In this document: positions 1 to 7,216 of the stretch, piece by piece
Layout of the letters: every line of letters begins with the position of its first letter
Numbering within the stretch: position 1 is the stretch's first letter
Origin: a virus
IMG/VR virus record: IMGVR_UViG_3300028920_000160
Span: 1-37,004 of that record
Length of the DNA stretch: 37,004 bases
Direction: 5' to 3' (one strand)
The notes under the pieces: generated by a model
Databases searched by the model: none
Told to the model about the DNA's origin: nothing
Seen by the model: only the letters and a program-made list of their open reading frames with translations
Position numbers and translations under genes: made by a program

Positions 1-148
1 ACGGCGATTAACTCCATAAGAATGAACCCAGCGACATACCATGCTTTGTTTACCCCTTCCGAAAATCCTTCCCCCCGCTTTATCTTTTCGACTATGGGAT
101 CAAGCGCCTTCAGCTTGTCGTCTACGGCTATAGCGCGGGTATCGTCTT
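1..148. repeat. Terminal overlap, left copy
   Basis: The first 148 bases recur at the right end (36857-37004) with two differences: T at 13 versus G at 36869, and G at 137 versus T at 36993. The reading frame of one gene continues correctly from position 1 into the unique sequence left of 36857, so the two ends are the same locus in a circular or circularly permuted molecule. A true terminal repeat is possible, but natural repeats are normally identical, so assembly overlap or strain mixture is likelier. Confidence 0.9.
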
Positions 149-635
149 TTGTCTGTTTTTCCCGAAGGGAATCGATCATGGCTCGATGATCGTCAAGGGT
201 CTTTTCAATTCTGGTCCCCATAGCTTCGATTTTTCTTTCATGGTCGTTCGTGATCCGTTCGATCTTTTCATTGAAGAATTCCCGGTCCCGTTTGTTTTCA
301 TCGAATAATTGATTCAGGGACGTCTTCATCCCCTGGATAAGCTGTTGCTGATTTTCGGTTTTTTCGATAGTTCGTTCGAATCGGATGATAACAGCCTGGA
401 ATTCATGGACCGCCTGATTCATCATCTTGTTCGTATGTTCATCCCGCGCATATGCCCCGTCGACGTCTTTTTCAACACGGTTTATCCGGGATTTCATTTC
501 TTCATGGGCTTCTTTGTTGTTTTCGATGTGTTGTGTCACAACGCTTCGAAGGGATTGAACCTGTGAATCGGTGTGACCGTTGATATCCCGCTTCATCCCG
601 TCAAGATAAGCCTTCAGATCGACTTCCATTTCCAT
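1..635 (-). CDS. Coiled-coil protein with C-terminal membrane segment, XhlA-like holin accessory candidate (continues across the junction)
   Basis: This is the 5' part of a gene read leftwards off position 1 and finished at 36832-36856, giving about 219 aa. No other minus-strand frame through this stretch stays open. The first ~185 residues are highly charged and heptad-like, rich in Glu, Lys, Asp and Arg. The C-terminus is one hydrophobic segment (WYVAGFILMALIAVGGYFF) followed by Gly-Gly and the stop. Coiled coil plus a single C-terminal anchor resembles XhlA-type haemolysin/holin accessory proteins, which are usually much shorter (~90 aa). The amidase gene starts 2 bp after its stop, supporting a lysis role. 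The start is uncertain: ATG at 635 (chosen) or two codons later, both near G-rich stretches. A lysis or membrane-tether role is inference. Confidence 0.75.
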   Translation of the reverse strand, partial: MEMEVDLKAYLDGMKRDINGHTDSQVQSLRSVVTQHIENNKEAHEEMKSRINRVEKDVDGAYARDEHTNKMMNQAVHEFQAVIIRFERTIEKTENQQQLIQGMKTSLNQLFDENKRDREFFNEKIERITNDHERKIEAMGTRIEKTLDDHRAMIDSLREKQTKDDTRAIAVDDKLKALDPIVEKIKRGEGFSEGVNKAWYVAGFILMELIA

Positions 636-703
636 CCCCGATTTGCCCCTTTCGCCGCGTCTTTTTATGCTGGGCGGTTTTAATTTGAGTATAACGGGGG
701 ATG

Positions 704-732
704 AATAGAAAAAAAAGTATATTTAATGTCAG
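704..732 (-). promoter_or_regulatory. Sigma70-like promoter for the lysis operon
   Basis: On the minus strand CTGACA (727-732) and TCTATT (704-709) are separated by 17 bp. The site lies just past the tRNA terminator and about 70 bp before the start at 635. A second -10-like hexamer, TATACT, sits at 689-694 without a good -35. The promoter would feed the wrap-around gene, the amidase and the genes down to the terminator at 35361. Confidence 0.5.
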
Positions 733-737
733 GATAT

Positions 738-773
738 AAAAAAACCCGCCCAGGCCGAAACACTGTGACGGGC
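738..773 (-). terminator. Intrinsic terminator after the tRNA
   Basis: Minus-strand RNA forms a 7-bp stem GCCCGTC/GGCGGGT including G-U pairs, with a 16-nt loop, followed by seven U. It lies 6 bp after the tRNA 3' end, so it should end the transcript carrying the 861-1952 gene and the tRNA. Confidence 0.65.
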
Positions 774-779
774 AAAACA

Positions 780-852
780 TAGCGGGGATCGGACTTGAAC
801 CGACGATCTCCGGCTTATGAGGCCGGCGGGATACCATCTTCCCCACCCCACA
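780..852 (-). tRNA. tRNA-Met (anticodon CAT), initiator-like
   Basis: A full 73-nt cloverleaf folds on the minus strand. The D stem is GGGA/TCCC, the D loop AGATGGTA, the anticodon stem CCGGC/GCCGG with loop CTCATAA, the variable loop AGATC, and the T arm GTCGG-TTCAAGT-CCGAT. The acceptor TGTGGGG/CCCCGCT has a U1-U72 mismatch and discriminator A73. CCA is not encoded. An unpaired 1:72 position and purine11:pyrimidine24 (G11:C24) are bacterial initiator hallmarks, and the sequence aligns over its whole length with tRNA-fMet. The three G-C pairs above the anticodon loop are present, but the third is reversed (C31:G39). A lysidine tRNA-Ile (CAT) is the alternative but would have a paired 1:72. 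It lies 8 bp after the coiled-coil gene and before a terminator, so it is probably processed from that mRNA. Confidence 0.95.
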
Positions 853-860
853 GATATATT

Positions 861-1952
861 CTACATCGATTCCGCCGCAGATGTCAAAACAAAAGCGGCT
901 TCCTGAATAGCGGATTTCGCTTCCGGGGATTCGACGAAATTCAGCTTCGAAAGAAGATCGGTCGCGTAACTGACCAGCTTTTCCTTTTCCGGGGCCATCG
1001 CCGCCCGTTTCGCTTCTTCGGCTTTCCGCTGGGCTTCTTCCTGACGCCGACGTTCTTCTGCCGCTTTTTCTTCATCAGCTTTCCGTTTTGCTTCAGCGGC
1101 TTCTTCCCGGGCTTTCCGGGCTTCAGCTTCGGCGGCGGCGGCTTTGGCTTCAGCGGCTTCGCGTTCCTTTCGGGCTTTTTCTTCGGCGATTTTCTGGGCG
1201 GCGTCGTGTTCTTCGGCCTCTTTCCTCAGTCTTTCGTTTTCGTCCTGAATTCGCGCCTGTTCGATCTGATACAGTCGATTCTTTTCGATCATTTCTTCGT
1301 GAAGCGATTCGAATTCTTTATCAGATGTTTCATCGGTCAGAAGTTCCAGCGCTCCGAACTGGGCGAACGGGGCCAGCTTCAGCCGTCGTTCGGTGAACAG
1401 TTTTTCCTTCTTTTCCCGGGCGATCCGGTCTTCTTCCGCTTTACGTTCAGCGACCTTCAGATTTTCCCAGTTCGTCCGGGTCCCGGTCAGGAAGTTATTC
1501 CAGACAGCTTCATCCATGCCGGACAGGTCCATCGAAGAACCGTCGAAATCGTATTTTGACAGCTCCGCTTCCCGGTCTTCCTGAAGTTTCTTCAGCCGTT
1601 CTTCTTCAATCCGCTGATAGTACAGTTCGACATCCTTCAGGCTGTTTTCCTTATCGGCGACAGCCCATTTCAGGATATTCGCGGTTCCGTCAATGGCCTT
1701 TCCGGCGCGCAGGTATTCTTCCTTCATTTCCTTCCGGCGCTTGTCGGCTTCGATCCTGATCTTCGCGATGTCCAGACGAAGACGTTTCGCCTTCGCCGAT
1801 TTTTCTTCGGACTGTTCCATTCCCATGACTTCGTCATAGGCCGCTTCGAACTGATCCAGCATGTCCGCCATAGGCTGAAACACCGATCTGATCTGTTCGG
1901 CTTTGCTTTTTTCAATTCCCTTCAATTCGGTCGTCAATGCGAGTTCTGACAT
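861..1952 (-). CDS. Long alanine/glutamate-rich coiled-coil protein, early gene
   Basis: The 363-aa protein is almost entirely coiled coil. Residues ~25-110 are helical. A short non-coiled part with a Trp-containing stretch lies at ~130-165, and residues ~230-320 are a very regular Ala/Glu/Lys/Arg run. The C-terminus is a small hydrophobic-patterned helix. No enzymatic motif is visible. The start is set by AGGAGG six bases before ATG. It is transcribed divergently from the nuclease/ATPase operon off a shared operator region and precedes the tRNA. Similar coiled-coil proteins are common beside phage recombination genes, but their function is not established. A structural or accessory role in recombination is inference from position only. 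Confidence 0.85.
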   Translation of the reverse strand: MSELALTTELKGIEKSKAEQIRSVFQPMADMLDQFEAAYDEVMGMEQSEEKSAKAKRLRLDIAKIRIEADKRRKEMKEEYLRAGKAIDGTANILKWAVADKENSLKDVELYYQRIEEERLKKLQEDREAELSKYDFDGSSMDLSGMDEAVWNNFLTGTRTNWENLKVAERKAEEDRIAREKKEKLFTERRLKLAPFAQFGALELLTDETSDKEFESLHEEMIEKNRLYQIEQARIQDENERLRKEAEEHDAAQKIAEEKARKEREAAEAKAAAAEAEARKAREEAAEAKRKADEEKAAEERRRQEEAQRKAEEAKRAAMAPEKEKLVSYATDLLSKLNFVESPEAKSAIQEAAFVLTSAAESM

Positions 1953-1979
1953 AGACCCTCCTGTTCTTTGGTAAAAAGA

Positions 1980-2008
1980 ACTATAGTCCTACTGGACTAT
2001 TGTGTCAA
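1980..2008 (-). promoter_or_regulatory. Consensus sigma70 promoter for the coiled-coil/tRNA transcript
   Basis: TTGACA (2003-2008), a 17-bp spacer and TATAGT (1980-1985) on the minus strand. The start codon at 1952 is about 27 bp downstream. The palindromic operator at 1983-2000 lies inside the spacer and -10, where a bound protein would block RNA polymerase. Confidence 0.85.
1983..2000. promoter_or_regulatory. Palindromic operator 1
   Basis: ATAGTCC-TACT-GGACTAT is a dyad with seven paired bases per arm around four unpaired central bases. A degenerate second copy (GTCAAG|CTGGACTA) is centred 18 bp further right, at 2009/2010. The same core occurs at 35322-35341 in another promoter. Binding by a phage repressor or activator is inferred. 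Confidence 0.75.
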
Positions 2009-2021
2009 GCTGGACTATACT
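1993..2021 (+). promoter_or_regulatory. Promoter of the recombination operon
   Basis: TATACT at 2016-2021 is a good -10; the best -35 at 17 bp is TGGACT (1993-1998), four of six consensus bases. Both elements overlap GGACTA half-sites of the operator region, so this promoter and the opposing one are probably controlled together. The first gene begins at 2048. Confidence 0.55.
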
Positions 2022-2047
2022 GAATCTACCAGTGAACAGGAGGAAAT

Positions 2048-2908
2048 ATGAATGTTCAACACATTAACCCGACGACGACAATCATCGAAGGGATGTCGAA
2101 TGATATGTATCATTCACAGGAAGACGCCGAAGTCCCCCGGCTTTCATATTCAACAGCGAAGACAATAATTCAGAAATCCCCGCTTCATGCGTGGAATGAT
2201 CATCCTCGTGGCGGGAACGCCCGGAAGGAATCTTCCGCGTCAATGGACATGGGATCAATTATTCACGGGCTTCTTCTGGGGCATGGCGATGAAATTGTCG
2301 AAATCGACGCAGATTCTTTCCGGACAAAACTGGCGAAAGAACTTCGCGACGAAGCGAACGCCGCCGGGAAAATACCCATTCTGAAGTCGAAGATGGATGA
2401 TATCCGAATCCTGGAAGAATCTGTCAAGTCCCAACTCCGGGATATATACCCCCGGTTTTTCGAATCTCATTTTTCAGAATTGACCGTATACTGGGAAGCC
2501 GACAACGGCGTGAAATGTCAATCGCGATGGGACTGGATCGCCCCGGAAGACGGCCTGATCATCGATGTGAAATCCACGGCGGACGCCAGTCCTGAAAAAT
2601 GCGAACGGAAAATTCTGGACATGGGATATCACATCCAGCAATTCATGTATACCCGGGCCGCTGAAAAGGCGTGGCCGGCGATGGCTGGGCGATTCGAATA
2701 TCGTTTTCTGTTTATCGAAACCGAACCGCCCTATGCGATAAACATCGCCGAAGCCGATTCGATGTTTTATGAACTGGGATCACTTCAGGCATATCGGGCC
2801 GCGGAACAATGGCGGATCGGTCTTGAAACCGGTAAATGGAAAGGATACGGGGAAACATTTTTGTACTGTCCGGCCTGGGCAATGACAAAAGAAGGGTTAA
2901 ATCAATGA
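2048..2908 (+). CDS. PD-(D/E)XK nuclease, RecE/DUF3799-like exonuclease candidate
   Basis: The 286-aa protein probably digests DNA ends to feed recombination. The N-terminal third carries a conserved Ser/Tyr-rich helix and the motif GSIIHGLLLG (~residues 75-84). The nuclease core has a glutamate-containing strand (LTVYWEADNG), then LIIDVKST (~175-182) with the D-x-K residues of PD-(D/E)XK enzymes, then YHIQQFMY (~197-204), the usual Q-x-x-x-Y motif. This resembles phage exonucleases of the DUF3799/RecE C-terminal group. AGGAGG precedes ATG by five bases. The stop overlaps the ATPase start (ATGA), so the two are translationally coupled and likely cooperate. Confidence 0.8.
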   Translation: MNVQHINPTTTIIEGMSNDMYHSQEDAEVPRLSYSTAKTIIQKSPLHAWNDHPRGGNARKESSASMDMGSIIHGLLLGHGDEIVEIDADSFRTKLAKELRDEANAAGKIPILKSKMDDIRILEESVKSQLRDIYPRFFESHFSELTVYWEADNGVKCQSRWDWIAPEDGLIIDVKSTADASPEKCERKILDMGYHIQQFMYTRAAEKAWPAMAGRFEYRFLFIETEPPYAINIAEADSMFYELGSLQAYRAAEQWRIGLETGKWKGYGETFLYCPAWAMTKEGLNQ

Positions 2909-4110
2909 ACGAAAACACAAGGAAATTCGATATTAAACCGGCGGTTCGGTCGGCTGTTCCGCTTTTGATCGGGCTGTTCGGTCCGTCCGGCGGAGGAAAG
3001 ACGTTCACGGCGCTTCGACTGTCGACCGGGATTCAACAGGTATTCCCGGGACCGATTGTTCTGATCGATACCGAAAACGGCCGCGGCCTTCATTACGCGG
3101 ATCAATTCAATTATGAGTACGTCAAATTTGATCCCCCTTTCGGATCGATGGACTATCTTCAGGCCCTACAGTTCGCCGCCAGTAAAAAACCTGCGGTAAT
3201 CATCGTGGATTCGATGTCCCATGAACACGAAGGTCCGGGCGGTCTTCTGGATTATCATGAACAGGTTCTGGATCGCATTGCCGGGAACGATTACAAAAAG
3301 CGGGAACGGGTCAAAATGCTGGCATGGTCTGAACCGAAACAGGCGCGTCGCCGGCTCCTGAACGGGCTTCTTCAGATACCGACGAATTTTATCTTCTGTT
3401 TCCGGGCGAAGGAATCCAGCAAGCCGGTGAAGAATCCGAAAACCGGGAAAATGGAAGTCGAAAACTTCGGATTTGAACCTATCTGTGGCGACGAATTCGC
3501 CTTCGAAATGACCGTGAACTGTCTTCTTCCTCCCCATGCGAATGGTGTCCCCGTCTGGGAATCAGACCGTCCCGGGGAAAGGATGATGATGAAACTTCCC
3601 GAACAGTTTAAGGGAATATTTAATCAGCCGGGGATTCAGCTGGATGAACGAATCGGTCATATACTGGCGTCCTGGGCGCAAGGAAATACAGGGAATCAGC
3701 CTCGATCCGCGAAAAATCACCATGATCCGAACGATCGTGAACCACAGTATAACGGTGAAATAAATCCGGTACTTCCCGGGGAAATGATCGAAATGATTTA
3801 TAACTCCGAAGAAGTACCTGAAAAAAAACTGATCCTTGAATGGGCGCTGGTACAGAATGAAGAAATCCAGAATCATGTCGCCGACATCATTCTTCGGTCT
3901 GAAGAATACGACAACAGCCCGGAAGGTCGCGCTGAAAAGATGAAGGATTATCTTCGGATATATATCCTTCATCCCCGGGTCCGCGGTCATAAGCTGGACG
4001 ACGGTCGATATCTGGCGGCCGCCTTCGACCAGTCAATCAAAACGGAAACCGATATCCGAAAGCTGTGGAAGGCTGTCCAGTATGGATATTCGGTCATAGG
4101 GGGAAAATGA
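2905..4110 (+). CDS. RecA-like AAA ATPase, Sak4-type recombinase candidate
   Basis: This is a 401-aa P-loop ATPase. Walker A GPSGGGKT is at residues 26-33, an acidic strand IVLIDTENG at ~51-59, and Walker B AVIIVDS ends at D102-S103, followed by a conserved histidine region (SHEHEG). The core (~15-230) matches phage RecA-fold ATPases of the AAA_24/Sak4 group, proposed single-strand annealing or strand-exchange proteins. The C-terminal ~140 residues are acidic, helical and unrecognised. The start ATG overlaps the nuclease stop; longer upstream starts lie inside that gene. The nuclease/ATPase/SSB set is typical of phage recombination modules. A replicative loader role is a less likely alternative. 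Confidence 0.8.
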   Translation: MNENTRKFDIKPAVRSAVPLLIGLFGPSGGGKTFTALRLSTGIQQVFPGPIVLIDTENGRGLHYADQFNYEYVKFDPPFGSMDYLQALQFAASKKPAVIIVDSMSHEHEGPGGLLDYHEQVLDRIAGNDYKKRERVKMLAWSEPKQARRRLLNGLLQIPTNFIFCFRAKESSKPVKNPKTGKMEVENFGFEPICGDEFAFEMTVNCLLPPHANGVPVWESDRPGERMMMKLPEQFKGIFNQPGIQLDERIGHILASWAQGNTGNQPRSAKNHHDPNDREPQYNGEINPVLPGEMIEMIYNSEEVPEKKLILEWALVQNEEIQNHVADIILRSEEYDNSPEGRAEKMKDYLRIYILHPRVRGHKLDDGRYLAAAFDQSIKTETDIRKLWKAVQYGYSVIGGK

Positions 4111-4361
4111 TGTCCGAACCGATCACCGAAAAGGAATTCGAAACGATCAAAATCATCGAAGAATTCGGGCCGTACATTTCACAGCGTGAAGTCGCCGAAA
4201 AGCTGGAAATTTCCCGGACCGCCGCCCAGCACCGGATCGAACAGCTGGAACGGAAGGGATGGATCAGACGGGAAATTCTGTCATCCCCCGGGGGAAGAAA
4301 GGAACCGCGAAAGGGACACAAACTGATCATCATCGGGGCCGCGGATGAATCGAACGACTGA
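4107..4361 (+). CDS. Small winged-helix DNA-binding protein
   Basis: The 84-aa protein is one winged helix-turn-helix of the MarR/LexA N-terminal type. Helices span ~5-20, the HTH is YISQREVAEKLEISRTAAQH (~23-42), the recognition helix continues to RIEQLERKGWIRR, and the wing carries Gly/Lys/Arg. There is no sensor or protease domain, so this is not a full LexA. The start ATG overlaps the ATPase stop; a second ATG follows directly. A GGGGG tract lies just upstream. Its place in the early operon and its bare DNA-binding fold make it one candidate for the protein that binds the TAGTCC-N4-GGACTA operators, but nothing in the sequence proves that. Confidence 0.8.
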   Translation: MMSEPITEKEFETIKIIEEFGPYISQREVAEKLEISRTAAQHRIEQLERKGWIRREILSSPGGRKEPRKGHKLIIIGAADESND

Positions 4362-5433
4362 AGCCTATGACAAATTCACCGATGCGTTCGGATTCATTGT
4401 TCCGCTGACAGTCCAGATCGGGATGGTAACGGTTTCTTTGATCGGGATCGCGCTGAATCCCCTTCTGGCGGTCGGGTATTCCGGGCTCGGTATCGGCGCG
4501 GTTCTATTCGCTCCCCGTGCATTCAAAAAGGGGTTGATTGCGGCGATGAACCGGGAAATATTCGACGCGATTCGATATTTCGTGAACTGGTCGCTTCTAG
4601 CGGGATTCTCCATATTCATCGGTATTTCGTTTTCCCTGGCCGGGACATCTTCCCAGACCGAAGTTTCTGATATCGTGATCACCATTGAATCCGACAGTCA
4701 GCCGGGGGGATTGCTGTATGAACTGGAACAGGACAAAAAAGCGGCCGAAGCATTGATCCCGGGGATGAAGGATGAATTTGATCAGTCGTTCAATCTGGAA
4801 ACAACCATGTCAATCCAGAACAGGATGGACGCGAACGATCAGGAAATCAGGCGTCTTCAGTCGGAAATCGAAACCCGAAGAAATTCCATCATTAGCGGTG
4901 AAGCTACCAGACAGGCGCGAAGCCTTGTTCAGTCGACCGGTTCCGAATCTGTCTTTCGGGCGATCCCTGACGCTGTATCCGGCGGGAAAACTATCCCCTT
5001 GATCTTCTGGTCTGTCCTGATGATCGGAACTGAACTGATGATAATCAACAGCCTGACGATCCAGTCACAGGCGCGAGAAAGGCCACAGACGGGACTTTCG
5101 CGGGAAGTCGACAACCTTGTCCACTACCACGAAGAACCCCTGAAATCGGGCGGGTCTGGCCCTGATGGTGAAGAATCTGCCGCTATTACTGCGGATGATA
5201 TCCGAAACTATGCGAATGTCCGATATGAATCTGACTCCTGGGACCGGCCGCTTCTGCGTCCCCATCAGTCAATCGAAGCCCTTTCGACCATGGGAGTTTC
5301 GGAAAGGAAGTACAACCGGATCACCGATCTGGCAATGGGGAAGGACTTGTTTCGGACGAAAGACATGGACACATATCCCGCGCCGTTTATCAGCCGGGAA
5401 ACATTTATTTCACAGATACAGGAGGAACAATGA
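4345..5433 (+). CDS. Multi-span membrane protein with central coiled coil, unknown function
   Basis: I do not recognise this 362-aa protein. Two hydrophobic segments occur at ~15-60 (including VTVSLIGIALNPLLAVGYSG), a third at ~80-100 (WSLLAGFSIFIGISFSLAG), a charged coiled-coil stretch at ~125-195, and another membrane segment at ~213-232 (IPLIFWSVLMIGTELMI). The C-terminal ~130 residues are polar and probably cytoplasmic. The gene overlaps the winged-helix gene by 17 bp and the next gene by 4 bp, so it belongs to the operon. Membrane proteins are unusual inside phage recombination operons. It might tether DNA replication to the membrane or act against the host. Confidence in the gene is high, in function none. 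Confidence 0.85.
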   Translation: MNRTTEAYDKFTDAFGFIVPLTVQIGMVTVSLIGIALNPLLAVGYSGLGIGAVLFAPRAFKKGLIAAMNREIFDAIRYFVNWSLLAGFSIFIGISFSLAGTSSQTEVSDIVITIESDSQPGGLLYELEQDKKAAEALIPGMKDEFDQSFNLETTMSIQNRMDANDQEIRRLQSEIETRRNSIISGEATRQARSLVQSTGSESVFRAIPDAVSGGKTIPLIFWSVLMIGTELMIINSLTIQSQARERPQTGLSREVDNLVHYHEEPLKSGGSGPDGEESAAITADDIRNYANVRYESDSWDRPLLRPHQSIEALSTMGVSERKYNRITDLAMGKDLFRTKDMDTYPAPFISRETFISQIQEEQ

Positions 5434-5675
5434 TCAAAATGGTCAGAAAGAACCGTCGGTTCAAAGTCAGCGATTATGAAATCGAACTGACGGCCGGAGG
5501 CGGTGTGTATCAGATTCTTTCGAACGGTGAATATCGCCGTCGGAGACTGTTGAAAACAGAAAAGCGGAACGATCAGACATTCTACTATTTCAAGATGGTG
5601 GACGGTAAAGTTATCGAATTTTTCCGAACGACGGCCGGCGTTCTGTCGGCATCGGTATACAAGGGGGAAGTGTGA
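5430..5675 (+). CDS. Small basic beta-rich protein, unknown
   Basis: The 81-aa protein has alternating hydrophobic and charged residues suggesting a small beta fold and a basic N-terminus (KMVRKNRRFK). No known motif is seen. AGGAGG lies six bases before ATG, which overlaps the stop of the membrane protein gene. Its own stop overlaps the GTG start of the SSB-like gene, so it is tightly coupled to DNA-handling genes. A nucleic-acid-binding role would fit its charge but is only inference. Confidence 0.8.
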   Translation: MIKMVRKNRRFKVSDYEIELTAGGGVYQILSNGEYRRRRLLKTEKRNDQTFYYFKMVDGKVIEFFRTTAGVLSASVYKGEV

Positions 5676-6124
5676 GTCGAAAAGTAGGCGACCTGACCGT
5701 GAAGGTCGGGGAATATCAGAAAGAAGGCCAGACGAAAGGCCGGTATGAAAATATCGGAGTTGTAATGGAAGACGATAGCGGGCGGGAATTCATCCTGTTA
5801 AAACGGACGTTTAACCCCGCTGGAGTCCCAGGAAGCGGAGACCGGGATAGTATTGTGGTGTCAATTTTTAATAATGATGGTCCCGGGCAGAATCAGGGCG
5901 GACATGATAAACCGCAAGCCCACTATTCATACAACGGCGGTCAATCTGGATATGGCGGCGGCGGATACCAGAACCAGAATTCCGGCGGATACGGCGGAAA
6001 CCAGCGACAACAGGGACCGCCCCAGGGACAGCAAAATATGAACTATGGCGGCGGGAATTATCAGAATCAGGCAAAGGGCGGATTCAAAGATGATGATCCT
6101 TATGATGATCAAATTCCCTTTTGA
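5672..6124 (+). CDS. ssb: Single-stranded DNA-binding protein (SSB-like)
   Basis: This 150-aa protein has the layout of bacterial/phage SSB. A compact beta-rich N-terminal domain spans ~1-70, a Gly/Gln/Asn/Tyr-rich disordered linker ~75-135, and the acidic tip DDDPYDDQIPF closely matches the SSB C-terminal tail that binds partner proteins. The OB domain is short and divergent (classical SSB is ~110 residues), so sequence searches may miss it. GTG start overlaps the previous stop (GTGA). It should coat single-stranded DNA during replication and recombination and recruit host factors through the tail. The promoter at 6128 begins immediately after the stop. Confidence 0.8.
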   Translation: MSRKVGDLTVKVGEYQKEGQTKGRYENIGVVMEDDSGREFILLKRTFNPAGVPGSGDRDSIVVSIFNNDGPGQNQGGHDKPQAHYSYNGGQSGYGGGGYQNQNSGGYGGNQRQQGPPQGQQNMNYGGGNYQNQAKGGFKDDDPYDDQIPF

Positions 6125-6127
6125 TTT

Positions 6128-6156
6128 TTGACATTCCGTTATAGCGGATATATAAT
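6128..6156 (+). promoter_or_regulatory. Perfect consensus sigma70 promoter, apparently leaderless
   Basis: TTGACA (6128-6133), exactly 17 bp, TATAAT (6151-6156): both hexamers are perfect. The ATG of the HNH gene begins at 6163, six bases after the -10, which is where transcription normally starts. No Shine-Dalgarno is present, so the mRNA would be leaderless. It can also drive the RusA gene and those after it. Confidence 0.9.
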
Positions 6157-6162
6157 TCTGAC

Positions 6163-6603
6163 ATGAAATGCAAAAAATGCGGAATTGAAAAACAGGAATC
6201 AGATTTTTATAAGAATGATCGAACCTGTAAAGAATGCCGGAAAGCAATGGTCCGGGAAAATCGGGCGAAGAACATCGATTATTATCGTGAATATGATCGG
6301 CTACGCGCGAACAACCTGGACCGCATTCAGGCCCGAAAGGAATACCAGCGTAAAAATCCAGAACGGATAAATCGAATAAAATCAGAATGGAGGAAACGAA
6401 ATCGGGAAAAATCACGCGCTCATAGACTTGTGTATTATTACATCAAGAAAGGGGATTTGACTCCGAAGCCCTGTGAGAAATGCGGAAATTCGAAAACCGA
6501 AGCCCATCATGAAGATTATTCAAAGCCGCTTGATATTATCTGGCTGTGTGATTCATGTCATAAAGAATTACATAATCATAAACGCGAAAAGGAAAGATTA
6601 TGA
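6163..6603 (+). CDS. HNH-type zinc-binding endonuclease
   Basis: The 146-aa protein has an N-terminal zinc knuckle (CKKCGIEKQESDFYKNDRTC then ECRK), a basic helical linker at ~30-90, and a C-terminal HNH-like core: CEKCG, EAHHEDYSKPLDIIWLC (~115-131), then DSCHKELH. The paired histidines and CxxC pairs match phage HNH endonucleases. Such genes can be homing elements or packaging/recombination nucleases. It has its own consensus promoter and probably a leaderless start, unlike its neighbours, but its stop overlaps the RusA start (ATGA), which argues for stable integration in the operon. It is also more A+T-rich than the neighbouring genes, hinting at later acquisition. Confidence 0.85.
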   Translation: MKCKKCGIEKQESDFYKNDRTCKECRKAMVRENRAKNIDYYREYDRLRANNLDRIQARKEYQRKNPERINRIKSEWRKRNREKSRAHRLVYYYIKKGDLTPKPCEKCGNSKTEAHHEDYSKPLDIIWLCDSCHKELHNHKREKERL

Positions 6604-7034
6604 GAATCGAACTTAATGTCCATGGGACCCCGAAGCCCCAGCCCCGACAGCGACACGCGGCCCGGAAGGGGAAAAACGGGAAAGTGTTCGTTCAGAACTA
6701 TACCCCGAAAGACGCCCCGGTCCAGGACTGGAAATCGGCAATCAGACAAAGGGCGATATTCGATGAAGTCGCATTCAAACGGATATCCGGTCCGATCAGT
6801 CTGTCGGTCATGTTCTTTATGCCGATCCCGAAATCGCTTCAGAAGAAAGTCAGCGAACTGGACCCGCATATCAAGGTTCCGGATACCGACAATCTGGCGA
6901 AGGCGGTTATGGATGCACTGACCGACTGCGGCGTATGGGAAGACGATAAACAAGTCTATCGGTCTTCATTTTCAAAAGTTTATAGCTCCGATCCCGGGGC
7001 GAAAATAATCATCGAATGCCAGGAGGGAACATGA
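6600..7034 (+). CDS. rusA: RusA-family Holliday junction resolvase
   Basis: The 144-aa length is close to typical for RusA (~120-150). The N-terminal strand ELNVHGTPKPQPRQRH and the diagnostic core PDTDNLAKAVMDALTD (~92-107) followed by GVWEDDKQV supply the conserved aspartates that bind Mg2+. The enzyme cuts four-way junctions made during recombination or replication, probably before packaging. ATG overlaps the HNH stop; the stop overlaps the next small gene. The context with nuclease, RecA-like ATPase and SSB supports the call. Confidence 0.92.
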   Translation: MRIELNVHGTPKPQPRQRHAARKGKNGKVFVQNYTPKDAPVQDWKSAIRQRAIFDEVAFKRISGPISLSVMFFMPIPKSLQKKVSELDPHIKVPDTDNLAKAVMDALTDCGVWEDDKQVYRSSFSKVYSSDPGAKIIIECQEGT

Positions 7035-7183
7035 ACGGCATAATTGACAGATTGCTAACCACAGCAAACGAAAATCTTCAGAATTTCAAGTTTATTCTTG
7101 AAACCGAAGAAAGCGGCCGGAAAATTGCCCGTACACAGGGTAAAGTCGCTGGACACAAGGAATTTCTGAGTCTGTTATTTTAG
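7031..7183 (+). CDS. 50-aa protein, unknown
   Basis: A very small gene starting at ATG that overlaps the RusA stop, with AGGAGG four bases before. The product is one amphipathic helical protein (begins MNGIIDRLLTTANENLQN) with a basic C-terminal half. No motif is recognised. Tight coupling to RusA and the strong ribosome binding site support it as real. Function unknown. Confidence 0.7.
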   Translation: MNGIIDRLLTTANENLQNFKFILETEESGRKIARTQGKVAGHKEFLSLLF

Positions 7184-7216
7184 GAATTTGGAATAAAACA
7201 CTGGGAAGAAGACGGA

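Noticed and set aside
601-846. 81-aa minus-strand open frame
   Set aside because: It covers the tRNA and its terminator, has no ribosome binding site, and its composition is not protein-like.
795-1759. Several long plus-strand frames rich in Phe, Arg and Ser
   Set aside because: They are antisense shadows of the Ala/Glu/Lys/Arg-rich coiled-coil gene at 861-1952.
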